64,000 nucleotides of DNA from the NCBI RefSeq assembly GCF_000004075.3, contig NC_026657.2, forward strand, positions 12,648,001-12,712,000, written 5' to 3'. The stretch comes from Cucumis sativus. Taxonomy: Eukaryota; Streptophyta; Magnoliopsida; Cucurbitales; Cucurbitaceae. Of the stretch, positions 49,655-62,517 are shown piece after piece. Both the position numbers and the translations under genes were made by a program. Every line of letters begins with the position of its first letter. The first letter of the stretch is position 1. Below the pieces are notes generated by a model, which searched no databases, was not told the origin of the DNA, and worked only from the letters and a program-made list of their open reading frames with translations.

Positions 49655-51435
49655 AAATCAATCTTAGCTCTAAGACTAAGTTTGATAAACAGGCTTCGAC
49701 CTCAGCTTTAGATCTGTGCTCGATTTAACCAAATTTGAAAAGGAACATCAACCTTAGCTCTAGGACTAAGTTTGATAAATAAAGGAATGGACCAGATAGA
49801 CAGGCTTCGACCTAAACTTTAGATCTGGGCTCGATTTAACTAAATTGAAAAAGAACATCAACCTTAGCTCTAGGACTAGGTTTGATAAAGGAAGGGACCT
49901 GATAGACAGGCTTCGGCCTCAGCTTCAGATCTGGGCTCGATTTAACCAAATTTGAAAAAGAACATCAACCTTAGCTCTAGGACTAGGTTTGATAAAGGAA
50001 GGGACCTGATAGACAGGCTTCGGCCTCAGCTTCAGATCTGGGCTCGATTTAACTAAATTTGAAAAAGAACATCAATCTTAGCTTTAGGACTAGGTTTGAT
50101 AAAGGAAAGGACCTGATAGACAGGCTTCGGCCTCAGCTTCAGATCTAGGCTCGATTTAACCAAATTTGAAAAAGAACATCAACCTTAGCTCTAAGACTAG
50201 GTTTGATAAATAAAGGAAAGGACCTGATAGACAGGCTTCGGCCTTAGCTTCAGATCTGGGCTCGATTTAACTAAATTTGAAAAAGAACATCAACCTTAGC
50301 TCTAGGACTAGGTTTGATAAAGGAAAGGACCTGATAGACAGGCTTCGGCCTCAGCTTCAGATCTGGGCTCGATTTAACCAAATTTGAAAAAGAACATCAA
50401 CCTTAGCTCTAAGACTAGGTTTGATAAATAAAGGAAAGGACCTGATAGACAGGCTTCGCCTCAGCTTCAGATCTAGGCTCGATTTAACCAAATTTGAAAA
50501 AGAACATCAACATTAGCTCTAAGACTAGGTTTGATAAATAAAGGAAAGGACCTGATAGACAGGCTTCGGCCTCAGCTTCAGATCTGGGCTCGATTTAACC
50601 AAATTTGAAAAAGAACATCAACCTTAGCTCTAGGACTAGGTTTGATAAAGGAAAGGACCTGATAGACAGGCTTCGGCCTCAGCTTCAGATCTGGGCTCGG
50701 TTTAACTAAATTTGAAAAAGAACATCAACCTCAGCTCTAGGACTAGGTTTGATAAATGAGAAATGACCTGATAGACAGGCTTCGACCTCAGCTTCATATC
50801 TGGGCTCGATTTAACCAATATTTTTTTTTAAAAAAAACATCAACCTTAGCTCTAGGACTAGGTTTGATAAATGAGAAAGAACCTGATAGACAGGCTTTGG
50901 CCTCAGCTTCATATCTGGGCTCGATTTAACCAAATTTGAAAAAGAACATCAACCTTAGCTCTAGGACTAGGTTTGATAAAGGAAAGGACCTGATAGACAG
51001 GCTTCGGCCTCAACTTCAGATCTGGGCTCGGTTTAACTAAATTTGAAAAAGAACATCAACCTCAGCTCTAGGACTAGGTTTGATAAATGAGAAATGACCT
51101 GATAGACAGGCTTCGACCTCAGCTTCATATCTGGGCTCGATTTAACCAATATTTTTTTTTAAAAAAAAACATCAACCTTAGCTCTAGGACTAGGTTTGAT
51201 AAATGAGAAAGAACCTGATAGACAGGCTTTGGCCTCAGCTTCATATCTGGGCTCGATTTAATCAATTTTTTTTTAAGAAAAACATCAACCTTAGCTCTAG
51301 GACTAAGTTTGATAAATGAGAAAGGACCTGATAAACAGGCTTTGGCCTCAGCTTCATATCTGAGCTCGATTTGATCAAATTTGTAAAAAAAAAAACCAAT
51401 CTTAGCTCTAGGGCTAGATTTGATAAAGTGGACTC
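49655..51435 (-). repeat. 3'-UTR tandem array A, units of 105-113 bp, about 16 copies
   Basis: Repeats of GATAGACAGGCTTCGGCCTCAG, CTTCAGATCTGGGCTCGATTTA and ACATCAACCTTAGCTCTAGGAC are seen from 49,655 to 51,435. Units fall into length classes: those with an extra AAATAAAG and those without, and a later subset has T/A-runs. The array lies between the end of pol and the purine tract, that is in the element's 3' untranslated region. Open frames through it on the minus strand are repetitive by-products, not genes. Confidence 0.92.
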
Positions 51436-52152
51436 ATCCTTCTTTTAAAACATATTTGAAGTTTAATTTAAAAATATTATGCTTTTCAAAGGAATAAATA
51501 GCTCACTACTCCATTTTACCAATACCATTAACAATCTATCTGCATAATCGTCGTAGGATAGAATAAGACATGTATCACGAGAACTTTTTAAGCTGTAGAA
51601 CTCGCCTCTCTTCGTATCAAACAAATGAATCCAAACTGCGAAAGATTGTACTATGTTGTAATGACATAATGTTGTTTTCGTCTTGGACTTCACAAAACAT
51701 GAATCCTTTAGGATTCAGACTTCCAATTGCAGCAACTCACAATCATAGAGAAATTTGTCTGGACTTGTAAACACTTACAATTCCTTAAGTCTTAACAAGA
51801 GAAAATCATAGCTTTTACTTGGTTTGCAAATACAATAAGTTGTACTGAATCATTGTTAATTAACAAATAAATAGAACAATAGACTAATGAATAAATTGAT
51901 GTTTACTATAAGTTGATGATATTTTAAAAAAAAGATGAAAGAAAGGATTGAAAGAATGGATTGACAAATAAAGAAGTGTTTGATAAATATGATAAGAAAT
52001 GAAAAGATAACAACGATTCTTGAATAGGAGTACAAAGAGAGGAGGTAAGGGATAATTTATACATATGAAATAACATTCTAAGAACTAAATGTAAGTTTCC
52101 TATAAATACCCTTGACTTCTTTCAACACTACGAAATTTTCTATGAAAAGGCC

Positions 52153-54680
52153 TCACGCATAATATCTTCGAACATAATCTGAATTCACATGATTTTTTTA
52201 GCTTAACACCATCCATATTGGTTAAAAGCAAAGCTCCTCCTGGAAAACTCTTTTCACCACAAACGAACCTTCATAATTAGGAGTCCATTTTTCTCGATGA
52301 TCCTTTTCAAATGAAAATATCCTTTTTAATGCCAAATCTCCTTCTCAAAAACTTCAAGGGTGCAATTTTTTATTGTATGCTCGTATTAGTCTTCTTTGGT
52401 AAAGTTGTCTGTGACTTAATGCTGCCAAACATTTTTTTTTTCAATGAAATTCAACTGCTCATAACGACATTCAACTTCATATAACTTAGCTTCCATGATA
52501 ACTCTCAATGAAGGTATCTTAAGTTCTAAAGGTAGGACAACTTTTATACCATAAACCAAATAAAATGGTGTTGCCCCTGTTGAAGTACGAACTGATGTAT
52601 GATATCCATGCAGTGTAAATGGTAAAATTTCATGTCAATCTTTGTATGTTTGTTGTCATCTTCTCAATAACTCTTTTAATATTTTTGTTGACTGCCTCAA
52701 CTGCCACATTCATCTTGGGGTGATATGGAGTCGAATTTCTGTGATTGATCTTGAATTTCTCACAAAGTTCGTCCATCATTTGTTATTAAGGTTCTTGGTA
52801 TTATCTGTAATAATACCCTCTGGTAGACCATAACGACAGATCAACTCTTTCTTGATAAACTTGAGCACCACTCCTCTTGTAACATTGCAGTAAGATGCTG
52901 CCTCTAATCATTTAGTGAAGTAATCAATCGCCACAAGAATAAAATGTTGATCATTTGAGGCTTTAGGATCAATGGGTCCAATAACATCCATTCCCCATAA
53001 AGAAAACGACCATGGTGCTGACAAGACATGCAACGGAGATGCTGCTGCATGAATCTTATCCATATAAATTTGACACTTTTTACATTCTCTTGCATATTTT
53101 ATACAATCTGATTCCATCGTTGTCCAATAATAACCAGATCTAAGGATTTGTCTAGACATAATATGTCCGTTCGCATGTGTTCTACATATTCCTTCATGAA
53201 TTTCTGTCATAATTTGTTTTGCTTCTTCCACATCAACACAATCGAAGGAGTACCATATCATGGTTTCTTTTATAAAGAACTTTACCACTTAAGAAAAAGT
53301 TCATGGCCAACCTTCTTATTGTGCGCTTGTCATTCTCTGAAGCTCCATATTTCTCTACAATTATGTATTGCTTGATATCAAAATACCATGGCTTATTATA
53401 ATACAGGTGGGCTCTGCAAATACTGCTTAATTTTGTTGAAAGCTTCTTGACAATCCTCATTCTATTTTCTTGGATTGTTTTTACGTAAAAGCTTGAAGAT
53501 TGGTTCGCAGGTTGAAGTTAAATGCGAGATAAATCTGGATATGTAATTTAGTCTTTCAAGAAAATCTCGAACTTCTTTTTCTGTTTCAGGGGATGGCATG
53601 TCCATGATAGACTTCACTTTATCTGGGTCTACTTTGATCCCTTCTTCACCGACAATGAATCCGAACAGTTTTCCCGAGGTTGCCCCAAATGTACATTTGG
53701 ATGGATTTAATTTCAATTGATACTTTCTCAACCAATTAAATAATTTTTGGAGTATAGTTGTATGATCTTCATTTGCTTTGGATTTTGCAATCATATCATC
53801 AACATACACCTCTATTTCCTTATGCATCATATCATGAAAAAGTGTAACCATTGCTCACTGATATTTGCCCCAGCATTTTTTGAACCAAAAGGCATTACTT
53901 TGTAGCAGAATGTTCTCCAACAGGTAATGAATGTTGTTTTTTTTTTTTTATCTTCTTCAGTCATTTTAATTTGATTATATTCTGAAAAACCATCCATGAA
54001 GGAGAAAGTTGAGTATCCTGCAGTGTTATCCACCAACATGTCGATATGAGGTAAATGGAAGTTGTCTTTGGACAAGCTCGATTTAAATCTCTATCCATAC
54101 ACATTCTCACTTTTCTGTCTTTTTGTTTGCTTTTTGGATACTGGAACAATGTTTTCCACTCGTTCAGGATATTTGGAGACTGTGAGGAACACTGTTTCGA
54201 ATTGTTTAAGTACTTCCCATTTTATTTTAAACAATATATCAAGCTTCATTTTACGTAGCTTTTGTCTTACTAGGTTGCATTCTGGCTTCAAAGGAACACG
54301 ATGTACTACAATATCCGTATTTAACCCCGGCATATCCTGATAACTCCAAGCAAAATATCTGAGTACTCACGTAACAAATTGATTATTTTTTTTCGAGTTT
54401 CACTGGTCATTGATGTGCCAATTTTTACCTCTTTTAATTCCTCCTGAGAACCCAAATTGATTACTTCAACTAGCTCTTGGTGAGGACCTAAGACCTTATC
54501 TTCTTCTTCTACTAATCTTAACAGTTCTGAGGATATTCTCCCAGCATTTTCATCGTCACTCTCTTTGTCAGATTCCATAGTGTATATTAAGGTATCAAGG
54601 GTAGAACTGGAATTACTAACATCTTCGTTCTTATGAATGTTGTCTATGAAAAAGTTTGGACTTTTGTGTTTAATTTGCAA
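52153..54680 (-). pseudogene. Broken pol of the first element: reverse transcriptase and integrase remnants
   Basis: The minus strand shows, in order: an acidic spacer (54,680-54,321), the reverse-transcriptase start (PLKPEC, 54,333-54,091), palm motifs (54,075-53,827) and the active-site YVDDM (about 53,800) ending near 53,462, then the integrase zinc-binding region (HEGICRTHANGH...CKKC, 53,288-53,090), the catalytic core start (GMDVIGPID), and an integrase C-terminal part ending in VNSDYVRRYYA at 52,153. Damage includes a frameshift and stop before YVDD, loss of the whole RNase H and connection region at about 53,400, a one-base frameshift near 53,233 and a stop after DYFTK (52,908). Protease is not recognisable. 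It cannot make a working polyprotein. Confidence 0.88.
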
Positions 54681-54839
54681 GATGCAAGAAAGAAAGCAGA
54701 GAGAAGAAGTTGGAAAGAACGAAAGGAAAATGCGAAGATTTCATTAAATAACAAATAAAACAGTACATTCATATTGTAAAGCAAATAAAACATTGTGGCC
54801 TTGTGTAGAGCCACTATAAAATAAAAGGAATTTGACAAA

Positions 54840-56527
54840 TAAAAGCTTAATCATTACTCTTGAAATTCTTTTGAAAATGTAGGTATATCTACAACATCCC
54901 AAGTATTAAGCTCGAAATCAGGTGGACATGCATAAACTGTTTCTCCTTCATTTTTGCACTTTTGAAACAAAGCAATCTACAATGTTCACTTTTGGATTTT
55001 CATGATTAGGCAGTGGATTGTTGTTGACATCCGGCTTCTCACCAACTTTTTTGAAGCTTAACCATCCATCATTAATCAAAGATTGCACATTCCTTTTTAA
55101 AGCCAAACAATTTTCAATTGAGTGTCCTGCTCCTTCGGCATAATAATCACATCGAGCATTTGAATCATATCATTTTGGATAAGGAGATTGTATAGGATTC
55201 ATTGGGATAGGAGCTAACTGTCGATTTTGAATTAGATGAGGTAAAAGTTCTGTATATGTCATGGAAATTGGATCAAATTGTCATGTATCTGAGTTGGTCT
55301 CGCTACTTTGACCTTGTACAAATGGTTGAGAAGAGTTTGAATTAATAGGCTTTTGGGCTCTAGAGAAAGAGTGAGTTGGTACATAGTTGTTATGAGGGAC
55401 ATGAGAAACATTGCTTATATATGAAGAAAAATTTTGGTCATGTTTCCTTTGGCTAAAAAAACGATTTGTGGTTCCCTAAATTAGGAAAACCAAATGCATG
55501 AACCTCATCTTCTTTCTTCTTAGATGTTGTTCCTTTCTTTAATCCCTCATACTCAGCTGAAGCCTCTGCTAATCTCCCGTGCTTTATCGCATATTCAATT
55601 CTTTCACCAATAACAATAATGTCACAAAAATTGGTTGTAGCATTACCAATCATTCGATCATAGAATGGAGCCCGCAAAGTATTCATATACATAGACGTCA
55701 TTTCTTTGTCTGTTAATGGTGGTTGAACCTCCGCGACCATATCTCTCCATCGTTGAGCATATTCTTTAAAGTTTTCTGAATTCTTCTTCTTCATACGTTG
55801 CAAGTCTAAACGATCTGGAGCCATATCAATATTATGTTTATATTGCTTTAGAAATGCATCAGCTAAATCCTTCCAAACATGAATGTGTGTATTATCTAAT
55901 TGAATATACCATCGAGTAGCTGGACCAGTCAAACTGTCCTGAAAGCAATGGATCAACAATTTATCATTACCAATATGCATTGTCATCTTTCTACATACCT
56001 ATAAGATGACTCCTTGGACACGATGATCCATCATATTTGTCAAATTCGAGAACTTTAAACTTTGCTGGAATGATCAAGTCTGGCACTAAGCACAACTGTG
56101 TTGCTTCTATATTTCCATAAACATCAGTCCCTTCAATTGCTCGCAATCTTTCTTCCAAAACATCTAGTTTTTGCTTAGCCGAAGTGTTCTCATTTTGCCT
56201 TATGTCTTGAATTTTAGCCTGAGCTTCCAATTGTTCTATATCTGGGACAGGAGGTGGAACATCAAAAAGTGGATTCATAGCAACATAGTGTCGAGCAGTT
56301 TGAGACTGTGTAACGTTCATGTGGCGTGACATAAATCTTGGGGGATAAATGGGATCATTGGTGTCTTGAACTGGATTGCTTGATTGTGTTGTTTCTATGA
56401 CGACTTTTCCTTTTCCTATTGAAAGCAATTCCAGTATTTTTGAAACTTGTTCCCCAAGACTATTAATATCTTGTCTCATTTTATCCATGTCTTTATCTTG
56501 TTCTTCCATGATTCGACTTTTATGCAT
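54840..56527 (-). pseudogene. Broken gag of the first element
   Basis: The minus strand starts with an ATG at 56,527 and a coiled-coil-like segment (MDKMRQDINSLGEQVSKILELL), then FDKYDGSSCPRSHL. A frameshift with an in-frame TAG falls at about 55,990. The capsid-like retrotransposon gag domain follows in another frame (55,986-55,453): FQDSLTGPATRWY, VWKDLADAFLKQY, ENFKEYAQRWRDMVAEVQPP. Farther on, GHSIENCLALKR and LINDGWLSFKK (about 55,140-55,030) are recognisable with further frame changes. Such gag proteins form the virus-like particle around the RNA; here the protein is interrupted. Confidence 0.85.
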
Positions 56528-56628
56528 CGTATTGTAAGGATGATGAATTGGAGTAGGGTGAGCTATGTTTTACTTTGATTATTTTGAAAACTTTGAAGAC
56601 TAAAGAGCAAGGGAAGAAAGAGAAAGAA

Positions 56629-56715
56629 AAATTTAAAATTTAAAATTTAAAATTTAAAAATTAAAAATCAAAAATCAAAATCAAAAATCAAAAATCAAAA
56701 ATCAAAAAGAAAGAA
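56629..56715. repeat. Simple repeats (TTTAAAA)n and (ATCAAAA)n in the element leader
   Basis: Two adjoining heptamer arrays about 100 bases upstream of gag on the minus strand. Confidence 0.8.
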
Positions 56716-57432
56716 AAAATGAAAAGAAAAGAAATAAGAATTTTATGTACTTTAGCTTAATTGTTTTTTAATATTTAGTTAATTTTAGAAAATATAAAGA
56801 TTTTCATGTACCTCTACAATGTAAACATTACTTTCTTTAAAGTATGCATGAAGCCAAATGAACCAAATTTAGGGAACTAAGATAAATAAAATTTAAATAT
56901 CAAACTCAAAATAATAATAATATAGAAAATACTATTATTGAAATTCTTTTTTTTAAATGAAATATGTATTATTTAAAATTTTAGGAAAATGTGAAACTTT
57001 GTTAAAATAAATAAATAAAAATAATTTGAATATTTGACTTTTGGATAAAATATGTCAAAAAGAAACTGACATGGTGTTGGTATCATCTAAACTCTTAGAA
57101 ATTAAAGGTCTTCAAACTTATTCTAATGTTATTTAAGAAATAACAAAAGAATTAATCTGAGCGAGGATTTTTCATGTGCCTACACGGGAGTCGAAACCCT
57201 CGAAGGTCAACACTACTCCATCCTCAATTCTAGTCCTATAAGGTTGTAGCCCGGGTAGAGGGCTTGTGAGTGTGTGTAAATGCATGTTGGAAAAAAAATG
57301 TACCAATAACATAGTACAAAATATTACATATGAATCAATAAAAAAAAAATAATTAAGTGAACCAACATATTATAATATAATAAGAATAAAAGATAAAAAT
57401 GTACTGGCTTGACTCTCTTACACATTGCAATG

Positions 57433-57450
57433 TCCCCAGTGGAGTCGCCA
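57433..57450 (-). other. Primer-binding site (tRNA-Arg type)
   Basis: On the minus strand TGGCGACTCCACTGGGGA starts three bases after the LTR end (...GCGACA|GCT). To my knowledge this sequence is the tRNA-Arg primer site described for Ogre/Tat elements. It proves that the LTR at 57,454 is the 5' LTR of the element to its left and sets the orientation. Confidence 0.8.
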
Positions 57451-57453
57451 AGC

Positions 57454-59917
57454 TGTCGCGACGTGATCGCTACGCGGAGCGGCCGACCTCCCCGTTTATT
57501 TAATTTTAATAAATAGTTTTGAAGTCGCCACCAACCATATTAAGGTGTGATTGGTCACCCAAAAAAAAGAAAAAAAAATGGTCTGCGTACATTCAGAGAT
57601 TTAAGTTCGGGAGTCAGTTGTGTGTAGGGAAGGTGTTAGCACCCTACAACACCCAAAAAATGGTTACCCAATTTTATCTTTTAAATTAAATTATAGAGGT
57701 TCACAAAACAAAGTTTTTATTTAGGTTTTGTTTAAATGTCCCATGTTTATCAATTCATATCGAAGAAAGTAAAACCTAAGCATGAATTGATGATTATGGG
57801 TGGCATAGGAGCCATTAGAAAAATTAAGTTTATTTTTGTTTTAAAAGATTTTTATTCACCTTAAGAATATTAAGATACCAAAACTTGATATTTTAATCTC
57901 TATCATAGGTGTTTAATGAAAAATTTCATATATCTAGAATTAATAAATTCATAGAAAATACTACTCAGTCTCATTTAAAATATGAAATGTGTTAATTTAA
58001 AAAAAACAATCTATTAATTAAATTTCAAACGGAAAAATTTCATGTATTTATGGATTTTAAATTATAAAATCCATAAAAAAACAATACTTTTTCTCCAATT
58101 TACATTATTATATTTAAATAAAAATAATAATAACAATGGCAAAACATTATGAAATTTGAAAAATACTTAGAAGTAATATGCTGAGATAAAATAAATACAT
58201 TGATAATATATGCAAAATGTAAAAGATATTAATGTAGGATGCAAGATAATTAATTAATACAACACATGCAACATAATTAATTAAATCAAAATGATGCAAA
58301 ATAATTGATTAATGCAGGATGCAAAATAATTGATTAATGCAGGATGCAAAATAATTGATTAATGCATAATTAAACGAGGGCCAAATTGATATCAAATAAT
58401 AACTAACAGTTGAATACCAAAGTAGGTTTGGCCCAATATGCAAATAAATAATATTGCAAATAAATAATGAATATCAAATAATTATAGCCACATATGCATA
58501 CTGATTAATTAATACATCATGCAAATAATTAGAATGAGGGAGTGAAAATGTCACATACAAGTTGCTAATTAATTAATAGGCCAAATGAAAAATGGTTGTT
58601 GCCAAATATTAATTATATCATGCATAATTATTAACATGGATAATATATGGATAGCAGTAATTATTAACGGAGTATGCCATATGGATACATGTATAAAGTA
58701 ATTAACAAAGACTGTAAAATTGATGCCAATGAAGAATGAGTATTACCAAATACAAGATGTTAATTGATTAATTATGCATAATTATTAAAGCATGTTATAT
58801 GGACATAAGTAATTAACTGTAAAATGGGTGCCAATAAAGAATGAGTATTACCAAATACAGAAGGCTAATTGATTAATTATGCATAATTATTAAGGCATGT
58901 CATATGGATATAAGTAATTAACTGTAAAATGGGTGTCAATGAAGAATGAGTATCCAAATACAAATATATGATGCTAATTAATTAAAAAGAAATTAACACA
59001 GAATGGATGCCTAGTAATAAAAGAAAATTAACACAGAATGGATGCCCAATAATAAAAGAAAATTAACACAGAATGGATACCCAACAATTAAAAAGAAATT
59101 AACACAGAATTGATACCCAATATTTAAAAAGAAATTAACACAGAATGGATACCCAATATTTAAAAAGAAATTATAAAAAATTTAATATAGAATGGAAGGT
59201 AGAATGCTCAGTATTAAGAAAGATACAAATAATAAAATTAACATGTTAAATGATGGTAAAATGAATGAACACGATAGTTCATAATTAAAAGCAGTATATC
59301 AAACAAAAAAAAATCATTAAACAAGAATAAGAATAAAAAAGAGGAAAAAGAAAAAAAAACTTACCAGCAGGTCTGCCCTTCAATGCCAAAGGTTATTCCT
59401 TTTGATCTTCTTTCACTCTTCACCTCTTTCTAAATCCTCCAATAATAAAAAAAAACATCCTCTGTCCTTTCTGAATCGTCTCTTCTCTTTTTATATGGAA
59501 ATGTCTCCTTTTTAGATAGAAGTGAAGTAGGTTTAGATAGTGAAATGAGAGATGAACGTGAGAGATTGGAAGAGGTGGAGTGGGAGAACGTGAGAGATTG
59601 GGGAAGAAGGTGGAAGAGTGGGAGAACGTGAGAGATTGGGGAAGAAGGTGGAAGAGTGGGAGAACGTGAGAGATTGGGAGAAAGTGGGAGGGTTGTGACT
59701 CAGTAAAACAGGGGATGGTTGAGAAAAATAGGGAGAAGAAAAACAAAATCTTTACTTTTAAATTTAATTTTAAATATGTTTTTATTTTTGTTTTTGTTTT
59801 AAAACATAAATTTAAAAATTAAGATTTAAATTTAAATTCAAATTCAAATTCTTTTAAAAAAATAATAAATTAATTAATGAAAAAAATAAAAAGGCAGGAC
59901 AAAATACGGTATCTACA
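57454..59917 (-). repeat. LTR copy B (shared middle LTR)
   Basis: 2,464 bp, same ends as LTR A. Differences seen by eye are few: CTTCCC/CTCCCC near the start, A-run lengths, a lost 11-base segment near 58,470, one base near 58,725, three bases (GCA) at 59,366 and the rearranged G/A-rich repeat near 59,545. It serves as 5' LTR for the left element and as 3' LTR for the right one. Confidence 0.9.
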
Positions 59918-59934
59918 GTTTGCCCCCTTTGTCC
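59918..59934 (-). other. Polypurine tract next to LTR B
   Basis: Same GGACAAAGGGGGCAAAC as at 49,554. Its presence directly before LTR B shows that the sequence to the right is a genuine element interior, not random flank. Confidence 0.8.
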
Positions 59935-60020
59935 ATCCTGAAAATATTTAAAGGTGGACAAAGGTAATAGATAAGGTATTTGGGCCAATTTTTTATTTTT
60001 TGAGAGAGACAAAAAAAAAA

Positions 60021-61796
60021 ATCAATCTTAGCTCTAAGACTAAGTTTGATAAACAGGCTTCGACCTCAGCTTTAGATCTGTGCTCGATTTAACCAAATTT
60101 GAAAAGGAACATCAACCTTAGCTCTAGGACTAAGTTTGATAAATAAAGGAATGGACCAGATAGACAGGCTTCGACCTAAACTTTAGATCTGGGCTCGATT
60201 TAACTAAATTGAAAAAAACATCAACCTTAGCTCTAGGACTAGGTTTGATAAAGGAAGGGACCTGATAGACAGGCTTCGGCCTCAGCTTCAGATCTGGGCT
60301 CGATTTAACCAAATTTGAAAAAGAACATCAACCTTAGCTCTAGGACTAGGTTTGATAAAGGAAGGGACCTGATAGACAGGCTTCGGCCTCAGCTTCAGAT
60401 CTGGGCTCGATTTAACTAAATTTGAAAAAGAACATCAATCTTAGCTTTAGGACTAGGTTTGATAAAGGAAAGGACCTGATAGACAGGCTTCGGCCTCAGC
60501 TTCAGATCTAGGCTCGATTTAACCAAATTTGAAAAAGAACATCAACCTTAGCTCTAAGACTAGGTTTGATAAATAAAGGAAAGGACCTGATAGACAGGCT
60601 TCGGCCTTAGCTTCAGATCTGGGCTCGATTTAACTAAATTTGAAAAAGAACATCAACCTTAGCTCTAGGACTAGGTTTGATAAAGGAAAGGACCTGATAG
60701 ACAGGCTTCGGCCTCAGCTTCAGATCTGGGCTCGATTTAACCAAATTTGAAAAAGAACATCAACCTTAGCTCTAAGACTAGGTTTGATAAATAAAGGAAA
60801 GGACCTGATAGACAGGCTTCGGCCTCAGCTTCAGATCTAGGCTCGATTTAACCAAATTTGAAAAAGAACATCAACATTAGCTCTAAGACTAGGTTTGATA
60901 AATAAAGGAAAGGACCTGATAGACAGGCTTCGGCCTCAGCTTCAGATCTGGGCTCGATTTAACCAAATTTGAAAAAGAACATCAACCTTAGCTCTAGGAC
61001 TAGGTTTGATAAAGGAAAGGACCTGATAGACAGGCTTCGGCCTCAGCTTCAGATCTGGGCTCGGTTTAACTAAATTTGAAAAAGAACATCAACCTCAGCT
61101 CTAGGACTAGGTTTGATAAATGAGAAATGACCTGATAGACAGGCTTCGACCTCAGCTTCATATCTGGGCTCGATTTAACCAATATTTTTTTTTAAAAAAA
61201 AACATCAACCTTAGCTCTAGGACTAGGTTTGATAAATGAGAAAGAACCTGATAGACAGGCTTTGGCCTCAGCTTCATATCTGGGCTCGATTTAACCAAAT
61301 TTGAAAAAGAACATCAACCTTAGCTCTAGGACTAGGTTTGATAAAGGAAAGGACCTGATAGACAGGCTTCGGCCTCAACTTCAGATCTGGGCTCGGTTTA
61401 ACTAAATTTGAAAAAGAACATCAACCTCAGCTCTAGGACTAGGTTTGATAAATGAGAAATGACCTGATAGACAGGCTTCGACCTCAGCTTCATATCTGGG
61501 CTCGATTTAACCAATATTTTTTTTTTAAAAAAAAACATCAACCTTAGCTCTAGGACTAGGTTTGATAAATGAGAAAGAACCTGATAGACAGGCTTTGGCC
61601 TCAGCTTCATATCTGGGCTCGATTTAATCAATTTTTTTTTAAGAAAAACATCAACCTTAGCTCTAGGACTAAGTTTGATAAATGAGAAAGGACCTGATAA
61701 ACAGGCTTTGGCCTCAGCTTCATATCTGAGCTCGATTTGATCAAATTTGTAAAAAAAAAAACCAATCTTAGCTCTAGGGCTAGATTTGATAAAGTG
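60021..61796 (-). repeat. 3'-UTR tandem array B, units of 105-113 bp, about 16 copies
   Basis: Same units in the same order as array A, including the same length variants, so the array was copied as a block rather than expanded separately. Small differences include one G at about 60,820 (absent in A) and different T/A run lengths. Confidence 0.92.
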
Positions 61797-62517
61797 GACT
61801 CATCCTTCTTTTAAAACATATTTGAAGTTTAATTTAAAAATATTATGCTTTTCAAAGGAATAAATAGCTCACTACTCCATTTTACCAATACCATTAACAA
61901 TCTATCTGCATAATCGTCGTAGGATAGAATAAGACATGTATCACGAGAACTTTTTAAGCTGTAGAACTCGCCTCTCTTCGTATCAAACAAATGAATCCAA
62001 ACTGCGAAAGATTGTACTATGTTGTAATGACATAATGTTGTTTTCGTCTTGGACTTCACAAAACATGAATCCTTTAGGATTCAGACTTCCAATTGCAGCA
62101 ACTCACAATCATAGAGAAATTTGTCTGGACTTGTAAACACTTACAATTCCTTAAGTCTTAACAAGAGAAAATCATAGCTTTTACTTGGTTTGCAAATACA
62201 ATAAGTTGTACTGAATCATTGTTAATTAACAAATAATAGAACAATAGACTAATGAATAAATTGATGTTTACTATAAGTTGATGATATTTTAAAAAAAGAT
62301 GAAAGAAAGGATTGAAAGAATGGATTGACAAATAAAGAAGTGTTTGATAAATATGATAAGAAATGAAAAGATAACAACGATTCTTGGAATAGGAGTACAA
62401 AGAGAGGAGGTAAGGGATAATTTATACATATGAAATAACATTCTAAGAACTAAATGTAAGTTTCCTATAAATACCCTTGACTTCTTTCAACACTACGAAA
62501 TTTTCTATGAAAAGGCC

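Noticed and set aside
51463..51770. Short open frames on both strands, repeated exactly at 61,829-62,136
   Set aside because: Their repetition reflects duplication of the retroelement interior. They lie beyond the pol stop and match no family I know.
60130..60312. Repetitive minus-strand frames with peptides such as KSSPDLKLRPKPVYQV
   Set aside because: They arise from the 105-113-bp tandem array, whose unit length is not a constant multiple of three. They are not a protein gene.
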